A stretch of DNA of 64,000 nt, from NCBI GenBank assembly GCA_003724185.1, contig RHGM01000001.1, positions 496,001 to 560,000 on the forward strand, written 5' to 3'. This stretch comes from Porphyrobacter sp. IPPAS B-1204 (GTDB lineage Bacteria > Pseudomonadota > Alphaproteobacteria > Sphingomonadales > Sphingomonadaceae). Positions 19,500 through 30,547 of the stretch are shown piece after piece (within the stretch, counting starts at the first letter, position 1; every line of letters begins with the position of its first letter). Below the pieces are notes generated by a model. It searched no databases. It worked only from the letters and a program-made list of their open reading frames with translations, and was not told the DNA's origin. The translations under genes were made by a program, and so were the position numbers.

Positions 19500-20336
19500 T
19501 TACCTCTTCTTCTTCGCGTGACGCGAACGGATGATCATCTTGTCCGTCTGCTTGTTATGGCGCGTACGGGCACCCTTGGTCGGCTTGCCCCACGGGGTCA
19601 CCGGATGGCGACCGCCCGAGGTCCGGCCTTCACCACCACCGTGCGGGTGGTCGACCGGGTTCTTCGCAACGCCGCGCGTCAGCGGGCGGACGCCCATCCA
19701 GCGCTTGCGGCCAGCCTTGGCGAAATTCTGGTTGCCGTTGTCGGGGTTCGACACCGCACCCACCGTGCCCATGCAATCGGCACGCAGGTAACGCTGCTCG
19801 CCCGAGTTGAGGCGGACGATCACGAAAGCGCGATCACGGCCGACAACCTGCACATAGGTGCCTGCCGAACGGGCGATCTGGCCACCCTTGCCCGGCTTCA
19901 TCTCGACATTGTGGCAGATCGTACCGACCGGCATCTGGCCGAGCAGCATCGCGTTGCCGGGCTTGGTGTCGACCTTCTCGCCAGCCACCACAGAATCGCC
20001 GACAGCAAGACGCTGCGGAGCGATGATGTAGGCCTGCTCGCCGTCCTCGTACTTCACCAGTGCGATGAAGGCCGTGCGGTTCGGGTCATATTCCAGACGC
20101 TCGACCGTGGCCGGCATGTCCCACTTGCGACGCTTGAAGTCGATGAAGCGGTACTTCTGCTTGTGACCACCGGCGATGCCACGCGAGGTGACATGGCCCT
20201 TGTTGTTGCGGCCACCGGTCTTGCGCTTGCCTTCGGTAAGCGCCTTGACCGGCTTGCCCTTGTAGAGCGCCGACTTGTCGACCAGAATCAGACCGCGGCG
20301 TGCGGGACTGGTCGGCTTATAGTTCTTGAGTGCCAT
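19500..20336 (-). CDS. rplB: 50S ribosomal protein L2 (uL2)
   Basis: 278 residues. [21 protein letters not shown], the [20 protein letters not shown] block and the C-terminal [22 protein letters not shown], which carries the conserved histidine near the peptidyl-transferase centre, identify L2. It lies between rplW and rpsS as usual. Confidence 0.98.
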   Translation of the reverse strand: MALKNYKPTSPARRGLILVDKSALYKGKPVKALTEGKRKTGGRNNKGHVTSRGIAGGHKQKYRFIDFKRRKWDMPATVERLEYDPNRTAFIALVKYEDGEQAYIIAPQRLAVGDSVVAGEKVDTKPGNAMLLGQMPVGTICHNVEMKPGKGGQIARSAGTYVQVVGRDRAFVIVRLNSGEQRYLRADCMGTVGAVSNPDNGNQNFAKAGRKRWMGVRPLTRGVAKNPVDHPHGGGEGRTSGGRHPVTPWGKPTKGARTRHNKQTDKMIIRSRHAKKKR

Positions 20337-20359
20337 TGTTCGTGTCCTGTCCCTTGGCC

Positions 20360-20668
20360 TCAGATACCGCTGGTGATGTCGATCATTTCACCCTCGGCGA
20401 GGGTGACAATGGCCTTCTTCACATCGGAGCGCTGATAGGCCTTGCCCTTCCAGCGCTTGGTCTTGCCCTTCTGGACCAGGGTGTTCACGGCGACGACCTT
20501 CTTGTCGTAGATCGCCTCGATCGCTTCCTTGATCTGGGGCTTGGTCGCGCTGTTGGCGACCTTGAAGACCACGGCGTTGTTTTCCGACGCGAGGGTCGAC
20601 TTTTCCGTGATGTGCGGAGCGATGATCACGTCATAGTGACGCGCATCGACAGTCTGCTTCTTAGCCAT
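20360..20668 (-). CDS. rplW: 50S ribosomal protein L23 (uL23)
   Basis: 102 residues. [20 protein letters not shown] and [17 protein letters not shown] are typical of L23, the docking site for trigger factor and SRP at the tunnel exit. Its start lies 8 bases inside the 3' end of rplD, so the two are probably translationally coupled. Confidence 0.98.
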   Translation of the reverse strand: MAKKQTVDARHYDVIIAPHITEKSTLASENNAVVFKVANSATKPQIKEAIEAIYDKKVVAVNTLVQKGKTKRWKGKAYQRSDVKKAIVTLAEGEMIDITSGI

Positions 20669-21287
20669 TGAAGCGCGCCTCCAGCTTTTCGACAGCGGCC
20701 TTGGTCAGCACCAGCGTATCGTGGTTGAGGATGTCATAGACGTTGGCGCCCATGGCCGGCATCACGTTGATGCCCGGCAGGTTGCCAGCAGCCTTCTTGA
20801 AGCCTGCATCAACCTGTTCGCCGTCGATCACCAGCACCTTGCCCGAAAGACCGGCCTTGGCGAGGTGACCCTTGAGCGCCTTGGTCTTGGCTTCGGCCAG
20901 TTCCAGCGTGTCGACCACGACGAGACCGTCCTTGGCCTTGCTCGAAAGCGCCATCTTGAGGCCGAGCGCACGGATCTTCTTGTTGAGCGACTGCTCGAAG
21001 TCACGCTTGCGCGCGCCGTGGGCCTTGCCGCCACCGATGAAGATCGGGGCTGCGCGGTCGCCATGACGGGCGGTGCCGCCGCCCTTCTGCTTGCCGAACT
21101 TCTTGCCGGTGCGTGCCACGTCCGAACGCTCACGCGTCGGGCGGGCGGTGCCGCGGCGATTTTCCAGCTGCCAGGTCACGACCCGGTGCAGGATGTCGGC
21201 GCGCGGTTCGATGCCGAACACGTCATCCGACAGTTCGATATCGCCCGAGGCCTTGCCGCCGTCGATTTTCTGAACCTTGATCTTCAT
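20661..21287 (-). CDS. rplD: 50S ribosomal protein L4 (uL4)
   Basis: 208 residues. The tunnel-reaching loop ([40 protein letters not shown]) is intact. The C-terminal [25 protein letters not shown] is typical. In E. coli, L4 also represses the S10 operon by transcription attenuation and translation block at the leader. A candidate attenuator hairpin lies before rpsJ here. Confidence 0.98.
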   Translation of the reverse strand: MKIKVQKIDGGKASGDIELSDDVFGIEPRADILHRVVTWQLENRRGTARPTRERSDVARTGKKFGKQKGGGTARHGDRAAPIFIGGGKAHGARKRDFEQSLNKKIRALGLKMALSSKAKDGLVVVDTLELAEAKTKALKGHLAKAGLSGKVLVIDGEQVDAGFKKAAGNLPGINVMPAMGANVYDILNHDTLVLTKAAVEKLEARFNG

Positions 21288-21290
21288 GGC

Positions 21291-22085
21291 TCAGCCTTCC
21301 TTGTTTTCTTCAGTGGCCGCAGCGTCGGTTTCGACGGCTTCGGTCACGATGGCTTCTTCGGCTGCAGCTTCGAAGACCGAGGGGGTCTCGTCAGCATTCA
21401 GCGCCTTCTTGTCGAGCACCGCGCCGGGGAACGGAACGCCCTCGGGAAGCGGCAGCTTCACCGCATCGCGAACGAGCAGCCAGCCGTTCTTCGCGCCCGG
21501 GACCGAGCCCTTGACGAAGAGAAGGCCGCGCTCGGCATCGGTGCGGACGATTTCGAGGTTCTGCTGGGTGCGCTGACGGTCGCCCATGTGGCCAGCCATC
21601 TTCTTGCCCTTGAACACGCGGCCCGGATCCTGACGGTTACCCGTCGAACCGTGGGCACGGTGCGAGATCGACACGCCGTGCGTGGCGCGCATACCGCCGA
21701 AGCCCCAGCGCTTCATGGCGCCGGCAAAGCCCTTGCCCTGCGTGTGGCCGGTGATGTCGACCATCTGACCGGCGATGAAATGTTCAGCGCTGATGGTCGA
21801 GCCGACCGGCACGAGGCCGCTTTCGTCTTCGACGCGGAATTCAGCGACGCGCTTTTTGAGGCCGACATCGGCCTTGGCGAAATGTTCACGCTGCGGCTTG
21901 GCAACGTTCTTCTGCTTGGCTTCGCCTGCGCCGAGCTGGACGGCGAAGTAGCCATCACGGTCAGCAGTGCGGTGCGAAACCACCTGGCAATCTTCCAGCG
22001 CGAGAACGGTCACAGGCACGTGCCGTCCGTCCTCCTGGAAGAGGCGGGTCATCCCGACTTTCTTTGCGATAACGCCGGTGCGCAT
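21291..22085 (-). CDS. rplC: 50S ribosomal protein L3 (uL3), C-terminally extended
   Basis: 264 residues against 209 in E. coli. [20 protein letters not shown], the central [21 protein letters not shown] loop and [20 protein letters not shown] identify L3. After the conserved body a C-terminal extension of roughly 50 residues is rich in Ala, Glu, Asp and Thr, as seen in other sphingomonads. It is preceded by an unusually long 268-base spacer after rpsJ and followed 3 bases later by rplD. Confidence 0.97.
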   Translation of the reverse strand: MRTGVIAKKVGMTRLFQEDGRHVPVTVLALEDCQVVSHRTADRDGYFAVQLGAGEAKQKNVAKPQREHFAKADVGLKKRVAEFRVEDESGLVPVGSTISAEHFIAGQMVDITGHTQGKGFAGAMKRWGFGGMRATHGVSISHRAHGSTGNRQDPGRVFKGKKMAGHMGDRQRTQQNLEIVRTDAERGLLFVKGSVPGAKNGWLLVRDAVKLPLPEGVPFPGAVLDKKALNADETPSVFEAAAEEAIVTEAVETDAAATEENKEG

Positions 22086-22353
22086 CGTCAGTTACTCCTC
22101 AACAGAGGCACCCTACGGACCATCCGCAAGGTGCATGGCAGGCCGCAACGCCAAGCGCCGCAGCCCAGTTCAGCCCGAATTGTCATGCATCGCCCCGTCC
22201 GGGCTGAGTGCTCCGCTTGGCCGGGTGGCCGCTGGAGCGAGACGGGGGACGCAGCCCGGATAAGTATCCGGCGGTATCCACCCTATCGTCAGGCGGGGCG
22301 CTTGAGGCCCCAACGATAGAGGCCCCTGCCGAAGCAGGGGCATTTCGGCTGGC
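22086..22353 (-). promoter_or_regulatory. Structured spacer between rpsJ and rplC
   Basis: This 268-base gap has no gene. Read on the minus strand it begins with a perfect GCCCCTGC-TTCG-GCAGGGGC hairpin (22322-22341, UUCG tetraloop). A compound hairpin follows directly, in which CTATCGT pairs with ACGATAG around an inner GGGGC/GCCCC stem (about 22280-22320). The hairpins lack a U-run. They may slow or terminate a fraction of transcription, protect mRNA ends, or act as a leader of rplC. No convincing promoter was found. Confidence 0.45.
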
Positions 22354-22665
<312 letters not shown>

Positions 22666-22719
22666 GTCCTACTACCGATGCGAAAGAGCCAAGGAGCCAC
22701 CGGTCACCCGGTATTTCCC

Positions 22720-22773
22720 AAAAACAAAGGCCGGCCCCGCTACCATCCGGTTTCCCGAGAAGCGGGCGGCCTT
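22720..22773 (-). promoter_or_regulatory. Attenuator-like hairpin in the rpsJ leader
   Basis: On the minus strand, AAGGCCGCCCGC (22762-22773) can pair with GCGGGGCCGGCCTT (22727-22740) with a small bulge. It is followed by TGTTTTT, so the hairpin has the form of an intrinsic terminator inside the roughly 150-nt leader between the promoter and rpsJ. In E. coli the S10 leader is attenuated by L4. The same logic here is an inference, since no L4-binding structure was demonstrated. Confidence 0.55.
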
Positions 22774-22820
22774 CTTCAAAACTCGTAACAGACGGGACGA
22801 ATCTCGTCTGCGGATGCGGG

Positions 22821-22849
22821 CCTATACGGGGAGCGCCCCCGTCTTGCAA
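22821..22849 (-). promoter_or_regulatory. Promoter of the S10 section (before rpsJ)
   Basis: On the minus strand, TTGCAA (22844-22849) and TATAGG (22821-22826) are separated by exactly 17 bases. They lie about 155 bases upstream of rpsJ and downstream of the tuf terminator. The spacer is itself a palindrome-like GGGGGCGCTCCCC, which may matter for regulation. Confidence 0.75.
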
Positions 22850-22981
22850 GGGCCAAAGGACAGGAAATTACATGACCGTGAAACGACCATGACCTTCTGT
22901 CGCAAAAGCGCCCTGCCCCCTTGTTTGGCCGAGCCGCCGAACCGCGAAACCGGTGCCAGCTTTTGCTGGCCCCACCCTCAC

Positions 22982-23019
22982 ACAAAAAGGCCCGGCAGCT
23001 CCTGCGAGCGGCCGGGCCT
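22982..23019 (-). terminator. Terminator after tuf
   Basis: On the minus strand, AGGCCCGGC (23011-23019) pairs perfectly with GCCGGGCCT (22988-22996), and five Ts follow. It lies 38 bases after the tuf stop and separates the str section from the S10 section. Confidence 0.85.
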
Positions 23020-23057
23020 GTTTGGCGTTCAGTCAGCTCCCAGAGGGGAGCCAGACC

Positions 23058-24248
23058 TTACTTGGTGATCTTGGCGACGACGCCCGAACCCACGGTGCGG
23101 CCACCTTCGCGGATTGCGAAGCGCAGACCTTCGTCCATGGCGATCGGAGCGATCAGCTTGACGCCGATGGTCACGTTGTCGCCAGGCATCACCATTTCGG
23201 TGCCCTCGGGAAGGATCACTTCGCCGGTCACGTCGGTGGTGCGGAAGTAGAACTGCGGGCGGTAGTTGGCGAAGAACGGCGTGTGACGGCCACCTTCGTC
23301 CTTCGACAGCACGTAGACTTCAGCGCTGAACTCGGTGTGCGGGCTGACCGAACCGGGCTTGCAGAGAACCTGGCCACGCTCAACGTCTTCACGGGCGACG
23401 CCGCGGATCAGGGCGCCGACATTGTCGCCAGCTTCACCGCGATCGAGCAGCTTGCGGAACATTTCCACGCCGGTGACGGTGGTCTTGCGGGTGTCCTTGA
23501 TGCCGACGATTTCGACTTCGTCACCAACGTTCACGATGCCGGTTTCGATACGGCCGGTCACCACGGTGCCGCGACCCGAGATCGAGAACACGTCTTCGAT
23601 GGGCATCAGGAACGGCTTGTCGACCGGACGATCGGGCTGCGGAATGAAGCTGTCGACAGCTTCGATCAGCGCAATGACCGAATCCTTGCCGATGGCGTCA
23701 TCACGGCCTTCGAGAGCGGCCAGAGCCGAACCCTTAACGATCGGAATGTTATCACCGTCAAAGTCGTACGACGACAGCAGTTCGCGAACTTCCAGTTCGA
23801 CGAGTTCGAGGATTTCCTCGTCATCGACCTGGTCGACCTTGTTCATGTACACGACCAGCGCCGGCACGCCGACCTGACGGGCGAGCAGGATGTGCTCACG
23901 GGTCTGGGGCATCGGGCCGTCAGCAGCGTTCACCACCAGGATCGCGCCGTCCATCTGGGCGGCACCGGTGATCATGTTCTTCACGTAGTCAGCGTGGCCC
24001 GGGCAATCGACGTGGGCGTAGTGACGCGCAGCCGATTCGTATTCCACGTGTGCGGTCGAGATGGTGATCCCGCGCTCACGCTCTTCCGGAGCCTTGTCGA
24101 TGTTGGCGAAATCGACGGCGCTGCCGCCGTAGGTTTCAGCCATCACCTTGGTGATCGCGGCGGTCAGCGTGGTCTTGCCATGGTCAACGTGACCGATGGT
24201 GCCGATGTTGCAGTGCGGCTTATTCCGCTGGAACTTTTCCTTGGCCAT
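23058..24248 (-). CDS. tuf: Elongation factor Tu
   Basis: 396 residues. It delivers aminoacyl-tRNA to the ribosome as a GTPase. [11 protein letters not shown] (G1), [12 protein letters not shown] (G3) and MNKVDQVDD (G4) are intact, and domains 2 and 3 follow. It lies 95 bases after fusA and is ended by a strong terminator. Only one copy is visible here; many proteobacteria have a second elsewhere. Confidence 0.99.
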   Translation of the reverse strand: MAKEKFQRNKPHCNIGTIGHVDHGKTTLTAAITKVMAETYGGSAVDFANIDKAPEERERGITISTAHVEYESAARHYAHVDCPGHADYVKNMITGAAQMDGAILVVNAADGPMPQTREHILLARQVGVPALVVYMNKVDQVDDEEILELVELEVRELLSSYDFDGDNIPIVKGSALAALEGRDDAIGKDSVIALIEAVDSFIPQPDRPVDKPFLMPIEDVFSISGRGTVVTGRIETGIVNVGDEVEIVGIKDTRKTTVTGVEMFRKLLDRGEAGDNVGALIRGVAREDVERGQVLCKPGSVSPHTEFSAEVYVLSKDEGGRHTPFFANYRPQFYFRTTDVTGEVILPEGTEMVMPGDNVTIGVKLIAPIAMDEGLRFAIREGGRTVGSGVVAKITK

Positions 24249-24343
24249 TTCTCTGGTGTACCTTCTTGAATGAAACGATGTGTTCGCGGGAAAAACGGCG
24301 ATGCCCGCTGAATCAGGCGCCGCCCCTAGACTGCTGGCGCAGC

Positions 24344-26431
<2,088 letters not shown>

Positions 26432-26568
26432 GATGAATTCCTTGGTGTTGGAGAAGCGGCCCGGCCCCACACGAGGCCCGCAGCGCGCTCCATATAGTGA
26501 TGATTGTGACAGCCGGAAGACCCTTCCCCCGACTGCCCACAATCAGCGTGTTACCAGCGCCCCGCCTG

Positions 26569-27039
26569 TTACCAGCGGTAGTGCGAGAAGGCGCGGTTCG
26601 CATCCGCCATGCGGTGCGTGTCTTCGCGCTTCTTCACCGCGTTGCCGCGGTTGTTGGCCGCATCCAGAAGCTCACCCGACAGACGCGCTGCCATCGTGGT
26701 TTCCGGACGACCGCGCGCAGCCGTGATCAGCCAGCGGATCGCGAGGGCCTGGGCACGCTCGGGGCGAACTTCCACAGGCACCTGATAGGTCGCACCACCG
26801 ACACGGCGGCTGCGCACTTCGACCTGCGGCTTCACATTGTTAAGCGCATCATGGAACAGCTGGATCGGATCCGCCTTGGCCTTGGCCTCGACAGTCTGAA
26901 GCGCCGAGTACACGATACCTTCAGCGACGGCCTTCTTGCCGTCATACATCAGGTTGTTCATGAACTTCGACAGGATCTGATCCCCGTACTGGGGATCGGG
27001 CAGGATGACCCGCTTTTCGGGACGACGACGACGTGACAT
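26569..27039 (-). CDS. rpsG: 30S ribosomal protein S7 (uS7)
   Basis: 156 residues. [42 protein letters not shown] and the C-terminal [15 protein letters not shown] identify S7, which nucleates the small-subunit head. In E. coli it represses its own operon at the rpsL-rpsG junction. Here that junction is 193 bases long and carries a dispersed repeat. The bases around the stop (CGCTGGTAACA) are duplicated about 20 bases downstream. Confidence 0.98.
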   Translation of the reverse strand: MSRRRRPEKRVILPDPQYGDQILSKFMNNLMYDGKKAVAEGIVYSALQTVEAKAKADPIQLFHDALNNVKPQVEVRSRRVGGATYQVPVEVRPERAQALAIRWLITAARGRPETTMAARLSGELLDAANNRGNAVKKREDTHRMADANRAFSHYRW

Positions 27040-27082
27040 ATTTTAAACTCCTTCGGAGTGCGGCCCCTGCCCGCCCCTTTCC

Positions 27083-27211
27083 GTCATCCTGAACTTGGTT
27101 GGCCTATCGGCCTACTTCGTAACCAGGATCCATCAGGCGGCTGGCTCAGCCCTGTAATCGGATAGACCTGCGCCATCGGCACCATGGATCCTGAAACGAG
27201 TTCAGGATGAC
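27083..27211. repeat. Alphaproteobacterial-type inverted repeat between rpsL and rpsG
   Basis: GTCATCCTGAAC (27083-27094) is inverted at 27200-27211, and GGATCCAT (27126-27133) is inverted at 27184-27191. The nested arrangement would fold into a long hairpin in RNA. This GTCATCC...GGATGAC style of repeat is dispersed in sphingomonad genomes. Its position inside the str operon transcript is noteworthy. Confidence 0.7.
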
Positions 27212-27232
27212 CCGGTGCCGGAGGCTACCGGG

Positions 27233-27604
27233 TCACTTCGGACGCTTGGCGCCGTACTTCGAGCGGCTCTGCTTGCGGTCCTTCACACCCTGTGTGTCGA
27301 GCACGCCGCGCAGGACGTGGTAACGCACGCCGGGAAGATCGCGCACACGCCCGCCGCGGATCAGCACAACCGAGTGCTCCTGCAGGTTGTGGCCTTCACC
27401 GGGGATGTAGCTGATGACCTCGCGCTGGTTGGTCAGGCGAACCTTGGCCACCTTGCGCAGCGCCGAGTTCGGCTTCTTCGGGGTCGTCGTGTAAACGCGG
27501 GTGCAAACGCCGCGCTTCTGCGGGTTCTGCTCCATCGCAGGGACCTTGGACTTGGCCTTCTGCGGGACGCGGCCCTTGCGGACCAGCTGGTTGATTGTCG
27601 GCAT
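27233..27604 (-). CDS. rpsL: 30S ribosomal protein S12 (uS12)
   Basis: 123 residues from [12 protein letters not shown]; the in-frame upstream extension is not conserved. The [14 protein letters not shown] loop and [14 protein letters not shown] are present. S12 controls decoding accuracy at the A site. Lys43 is retained, but position 88 is Arg (codon CGC at 27341-27343), where E. coli has Lys; substitution of Lys88 by Arg is a known streptomycin-resistance change. No clear promoter was identified upstream, although the 545 bases to the KAP gene must contain it. Confidence 0.98.
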   Translation of the reverse strand: MPTINQLVRKGRVPQKAKSKVPAMEQNPQKRGVCTRVYTTTPKKPNSALRKVAKVRLTNQREVISYIPGEGHNLQEHSVVLIRGGRVRDLPGVRYHVLRGVLDTQGVKDRKQSRSKYGAKRPK

Positions 27605-27679
27605 GTAAGACTTTCTCTCTTCACCGTGAAAGTGGTGATACCCAGACCAGAGAAATGGGAGGAGAGGAAAAGCCAGGCC

Positions 27680-27761
27680 CGTCATCCCGGACTTGATCCG
27701 GGACCGCTCCCCGCAAGCCCCAAGGCTGGCGGCACGAAATCCCGACTGATGCCGGGACGAC
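27680..27761. repeat. GTCATCCC...GGGAC palindromic repeats upstream of rpsL
   Basis: TCCCGGA (27684-27690) pairs with TCCGGGA (27696-27702), and a second related unit runs from 27739 to 27761. The sequence GTCATCCCGGACTTGATCCG is a common dispersed intergenic element in alphaproteobacteria. Around it, 27605-28149 holds no gene; the rest is GC-rich spacer plus the left arm of the island repeat. Confidence 0.65.
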
Positions 27762-28032
27762 GAACGAGACTGAAACGCTCCACCCGCCTATCCGGCCCTT
27801 CGGCCACCGGGTTACTTTGACGACTGCCACCGGGAAGGAGACGCGCCGCCAATGTTCAGCTCAAACCGGGGAGGCCCCGGAAGATGCGCGCCCTTAGGCG
27901 GGATTGGGTTGGGGGTCAAGGCGGGAGTTGGAGGGGCCAGAGGCATCCAACACCCTAGCGTTTGGCACCAAGCGGCCCCACCAACCTAGCGTATGGCGAT
28001 GAACCGGCGCGAAGCGCCGCAAGGCCGACCGG

Positions 28033-28112
28033 CCGCCGCGCCTTATGGCGCGTAAGCCAAGCATCGCGGACGCGCTGCGCCCGGCGCTTGAGGGCGAAAA
28101 CAAAAGACTCGG
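28033..28112 (+). repeat. Left inverted repeat of the KAP NTPase island
   Basis: About 80 bases that recur inverted at 29640-29721. The best block, 28033-28061, differs from its partner by one inserted base. A second block around GAGGGCGAAAACAAA (28088-28102) also matches. The middle part is diverged. Immediately left, 28017-28039 carries on the minus strand a motif that also occurs at 39136 and 45656. Confidence 0.75.
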
Positions 28113-28149
28113 GGGGCCATTGGCCCTAAGCGTCTAAGTCATTGCACAA

Positions 28150-29532
28150 TCAAGCCGGACCAAAATTATCCATGACGTTGTTTGCCATATGCGGCAAAAT
28201 ATCGCGAAAATTCCCAAAATGATATCTAATTCGATCTTGAGAAATACCAAAATATTTTTTGTCCTCTCGATCAATTTCTCCATCTCTGGCTGAATAATAT
28301 TCCAGCACTGACTTGAAGTGTTCATCGTGAAAACTGTCACCAAATTCAACGCCCTCAAACACTGAAAGTATCTGGTCTTTAGTGTAGACGCCTCTTTTGA
28401 TATCTTGATATATGGATGGGAATTTAGTCCGGTAAAGGGCCAACGCTGCGATAAGGTATGACGGACGAAACGTCCGATCATTGACCGCTAGAAACGCCAA
28501 GGAAGCGTTAGTTGCAAGCGAAGATGCCTGCCTGAGTGAAAGGTCAAAAGCTTTGGCAAAAATTTGCAGTGAATCAATAAGCTCGGCGGTCTCACGATCT
28601 TGTCGATCGCCGAGGAACGATCTTATGCGTTGCGAAACAATTTGCGCAGCAGGATGCCGGTAACGATCACCAGTCGAAGTTTCAAAAAATATCAGAAAAT
28701 CATAGAATTTCTCTAAATATTCCGAAGACGACTCTCGTAATCCATATTTTGTATTTACACTCGAAATCAGATAATCAATATTTGTTACAAGCAAGAAATG
28801 AATTTTATCGTTGTCAAATAGATGCTTGATGATCTCTATAATTCCCAGAGCAAAATCGGGCCGACATCTATCTAGCTCATCTATAATAAATACTGTTCGG
28901 TCTTTAAATTTTATTCCATCGGAACCAAAATTCGAATTCTGGAGAGCTTCCGGTAGCCCGTCCAAGCTCCGCCGGAAATGCTCAAAATCTTGCTCAATTT
29001 TAATATAATTTTCGAGTATTTGATCGGCAGCAGTTTCGGCAATTTCGCCCGAGGCATCTCCTATGGCATCAATCAATTTCGATGCATCATCAATTTCACT
29101 AGCACCAATTAGACCTAAAGTCAGAGCCTTGACGAGGACTTTGGCTGATACAGACCCCATTTTTTTGGCAATTTCCTTGGAAGTACTCTTGATAGCTTGT
29201 GATGTTTGAAGCGAAGAATTACCTTTTCTTTCGATTTCGCTAACTATGTGAGCGCTTAAGGCAAGGAACGGTGAATCCACGTAATCTTTAGCAAATGCAT
29301 CAAAATATGTTGTTGAAATTCCTTTATTTTTCAGATGGGCTGTAAGTTTCTTCGCGAAGGTGCTCTTTCCAGCCCCCCAACGTCCGTTGAGAATTGCAAC
29401 TGAACCGTGTTCAAGGCCCTGATAAAGAGAAACGATCTGCTCAGCTTGATCGTATCTGGAGAAAGGGTCTCCGCCCTTTTCATACGGCTGCGATAGATAG
29501 TCCGGGCTCAGAGTTTCACGCAGCCTAGTCAT
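28150..29532 (-). CDS. KAP-family P-loop NTPase
   Basis: 460 residues. Walker A is GRWGAGKST at residues 50-58 and Walker B is TVFIIDELDRC at 213-223, with the charged ELDR extension typical of KAP NTPases. A sensor-like HFLLVTN strand is at 245-251. The remainder is helical. KAP proteins are membrane-linked STAND-like ATPases, and some act in phage exclusion. No obvious membrane segment is seen here, apart from a weak hydrophobic patch near 130-145. Base use is strikingly A+T-rich (positions 28801-28860 have 21 G/C of 60) against GC-rich neighbours, indicating horizontal transfer. No partner gene is present. Defence role is inference. Confidence 0.8.
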   Translation of the reverse strand: MTRLRETLSPDYLSQPYEKGGDPFSRYDQAEQIVSLYQGLEHGSVAILNGRWGAGKSTFAKKLTAHLKNKGISTTYFDAFAKDYVDSPFLALSAHIVSEIERKGNSSLQTSQAIKSTSKEIAKKMGSVSAKVLVKALTLGLIGASEIDDASKLIDAIGDASGEIAETAADQILENYIKIEQDFEHFRRSLDGLPEALQNSNFGSDGIKFKDRTVFIIDELDRCRPDFALGIIEIIKHLFDNDKIHFLLVTNIDYLISSVNTKYGLRESSSEYLEKFYDFLIFFETSTGDRYRHPAAQIVSQRIRSFLGDRQDRETAELIDSLQIFAKAFDLSLRQASSLATNASLAFLAVNDRTFRPSYLIAALALYRTKFPSIYQDIKRGVYTKDQILSVFEGVEFGDSFHDEHFKSVLEYYSARDGEIDREDKKYFGISQDRIRYHFGNFRDILPHMANNVMDNFGPA

Positions 29533-29639
29533 CGATTTTCCTTCCGAGGCGACCTAAACTTCACATGAACCAGCAAAAAGCAGGCCCCCGCGTCAAGCCC
29601 GGGGAAACGAAAAGGGGGGACGGACGCCACCCCCTCCCC

Positions 29640-29721
29640 TCCACGAGTTGTTTGTTTTCGCCCTCAGGCGCCGGGCGGCGGACATCCGTCCGCCTTGGCT
29701 ACGCGCCATAAGGCGCGGCGG
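29640..29721 (-). repeat. Right inverted repeat of the KAP NTPase island
   Basis: Inverted partner of 28033-28112. The block 29694-29721 matches the left arm with one base missing, and 29650-29664 matches the GAGGGCGAAAACAAA block. Next to it, 29728-29760 (TTGTTGTCCTATCGCTTCGC and onward) is similar to 42296-42328. Confidence 0.75.
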
Positions 29722-29828
29722 ACGTTTTTGTTGTCCTATCGCTTCGCTACTTGAGGACGAGCGCCCTTGCGGCGCTGCGCGCCGTGACTGTGGCACACGC
29801 GCCGTAATGGCTCCGCGCCCACCCCCAG

Positions 29829-29889
29829 CCCCTCCCGCAAGCGGGAGGGGAGTATTGGCGCCGGTCCCCCCTCCCGCCTGCGGGAGGGG
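29829..29889. repeat. Two tandem CCCCTCCCGC/GCGGGAGGGG hairpins
   Basis: Two perfect 10-bp palindromic stems, 29829-29850 and 29868-29889, lie between the island and the HTH gene. They could act as bidirectional terminators or be members of a dispersed palindrome family. The rest of 29533-29975 has no gene. Confidence 0.55.
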
Positions 29890-29975
29890 AGCGAGGCTTG
29901 GCGGCTTGCCGCCTAGCCGCAGCGGGGTGGGCATCCCCATTTTCCTACTCGCGCAAAGCCTGTCACGCCTCCCCC

Positions 29976-30545
29976 ATGCCCCGCAAGCGCCCCTCCCCCG
30001 CCGCCGACACCCCGGCCGCCCCCTCGTCCGAGCGCCCTCGCCCGCTCATCGTCAACACGCGGGCTATTCCCCGGCAGGCGACCTCGGCGGCGGCGTTCAC
30101 CCAGCCGGTCTTTGACGATGATGATCCGCTGCTCGACTTCCTGCCCTACATCCACACCGCGCCGCGTCGCAATTCGATCACGCCCGATGTGCAGCGCGTT
30201 TTCATCCGGGAGCTGGCGGCGACCGGCACGGTGAAGGCGGCGGCGACGCGGGTGGGGAAGAGCCTTGAGGCGCTCTACAAGCTGCGCGCGCGGCCCGGGG
30301 CAGCGGACTTTGCGCGGGCGTGGGACGAGGCGCTCCAATGGGGCGTCATGCGGGTGGAGGATTGCGCGATGGAGCGGGCGCTCCACGATGGCGCGCACAA
30401 CCCGCGGGCCAATTCGATGCTGTGCTACGTGATCAGCCGCCGCAACCAGCACATGGTGGATTCGCGGCAGGTGCACCCCGGCCACTGGCTCTACGAGCGC
30501 ATCCGCTATGAACTGACGGGGGAATGGGGGGACGAGGAGGAGTAG
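29976..30545 (+). CDS. Helix-turn-helix protein, terminase-small-subunit-like
   Basis: 189 residues from the ATG at 29976. A disordered Pro/Ala/Arg N-terminus is followed by ITPDVQRVFIRELAATGTVKAAATRVGKSLEALYKLRARP, shape of a helix-turn-helix, then a helical C-terminal half (AWDEALQWGVMRVEDCAMERAL). The HTH with 'GTVKAAA' resembles those in phage terminase small subunits and in a sphingomonad family of unknown function. It is a stand-alone gene convergent with the LysR gene, two bases apart. Function unknown. Confidence 0.65.
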   Translation: MPRKRPSPAADTPAAPSSERPRPLIVNTRAIPRQATSAAAFTQPVFDDDDPLLDFLPYIHTAPRRNSITPDVQRVFIRELAATGTVKAAATRVGKSLEALYKLRARPGAADFARAWDEALQWGVMRVEDCAMERALHDGAHNPRANSMLCYVISRRNQHMVDSRQVHPGHWLYERIRYELTGEWGDEEE

Positions 30546-30547
30546 CG

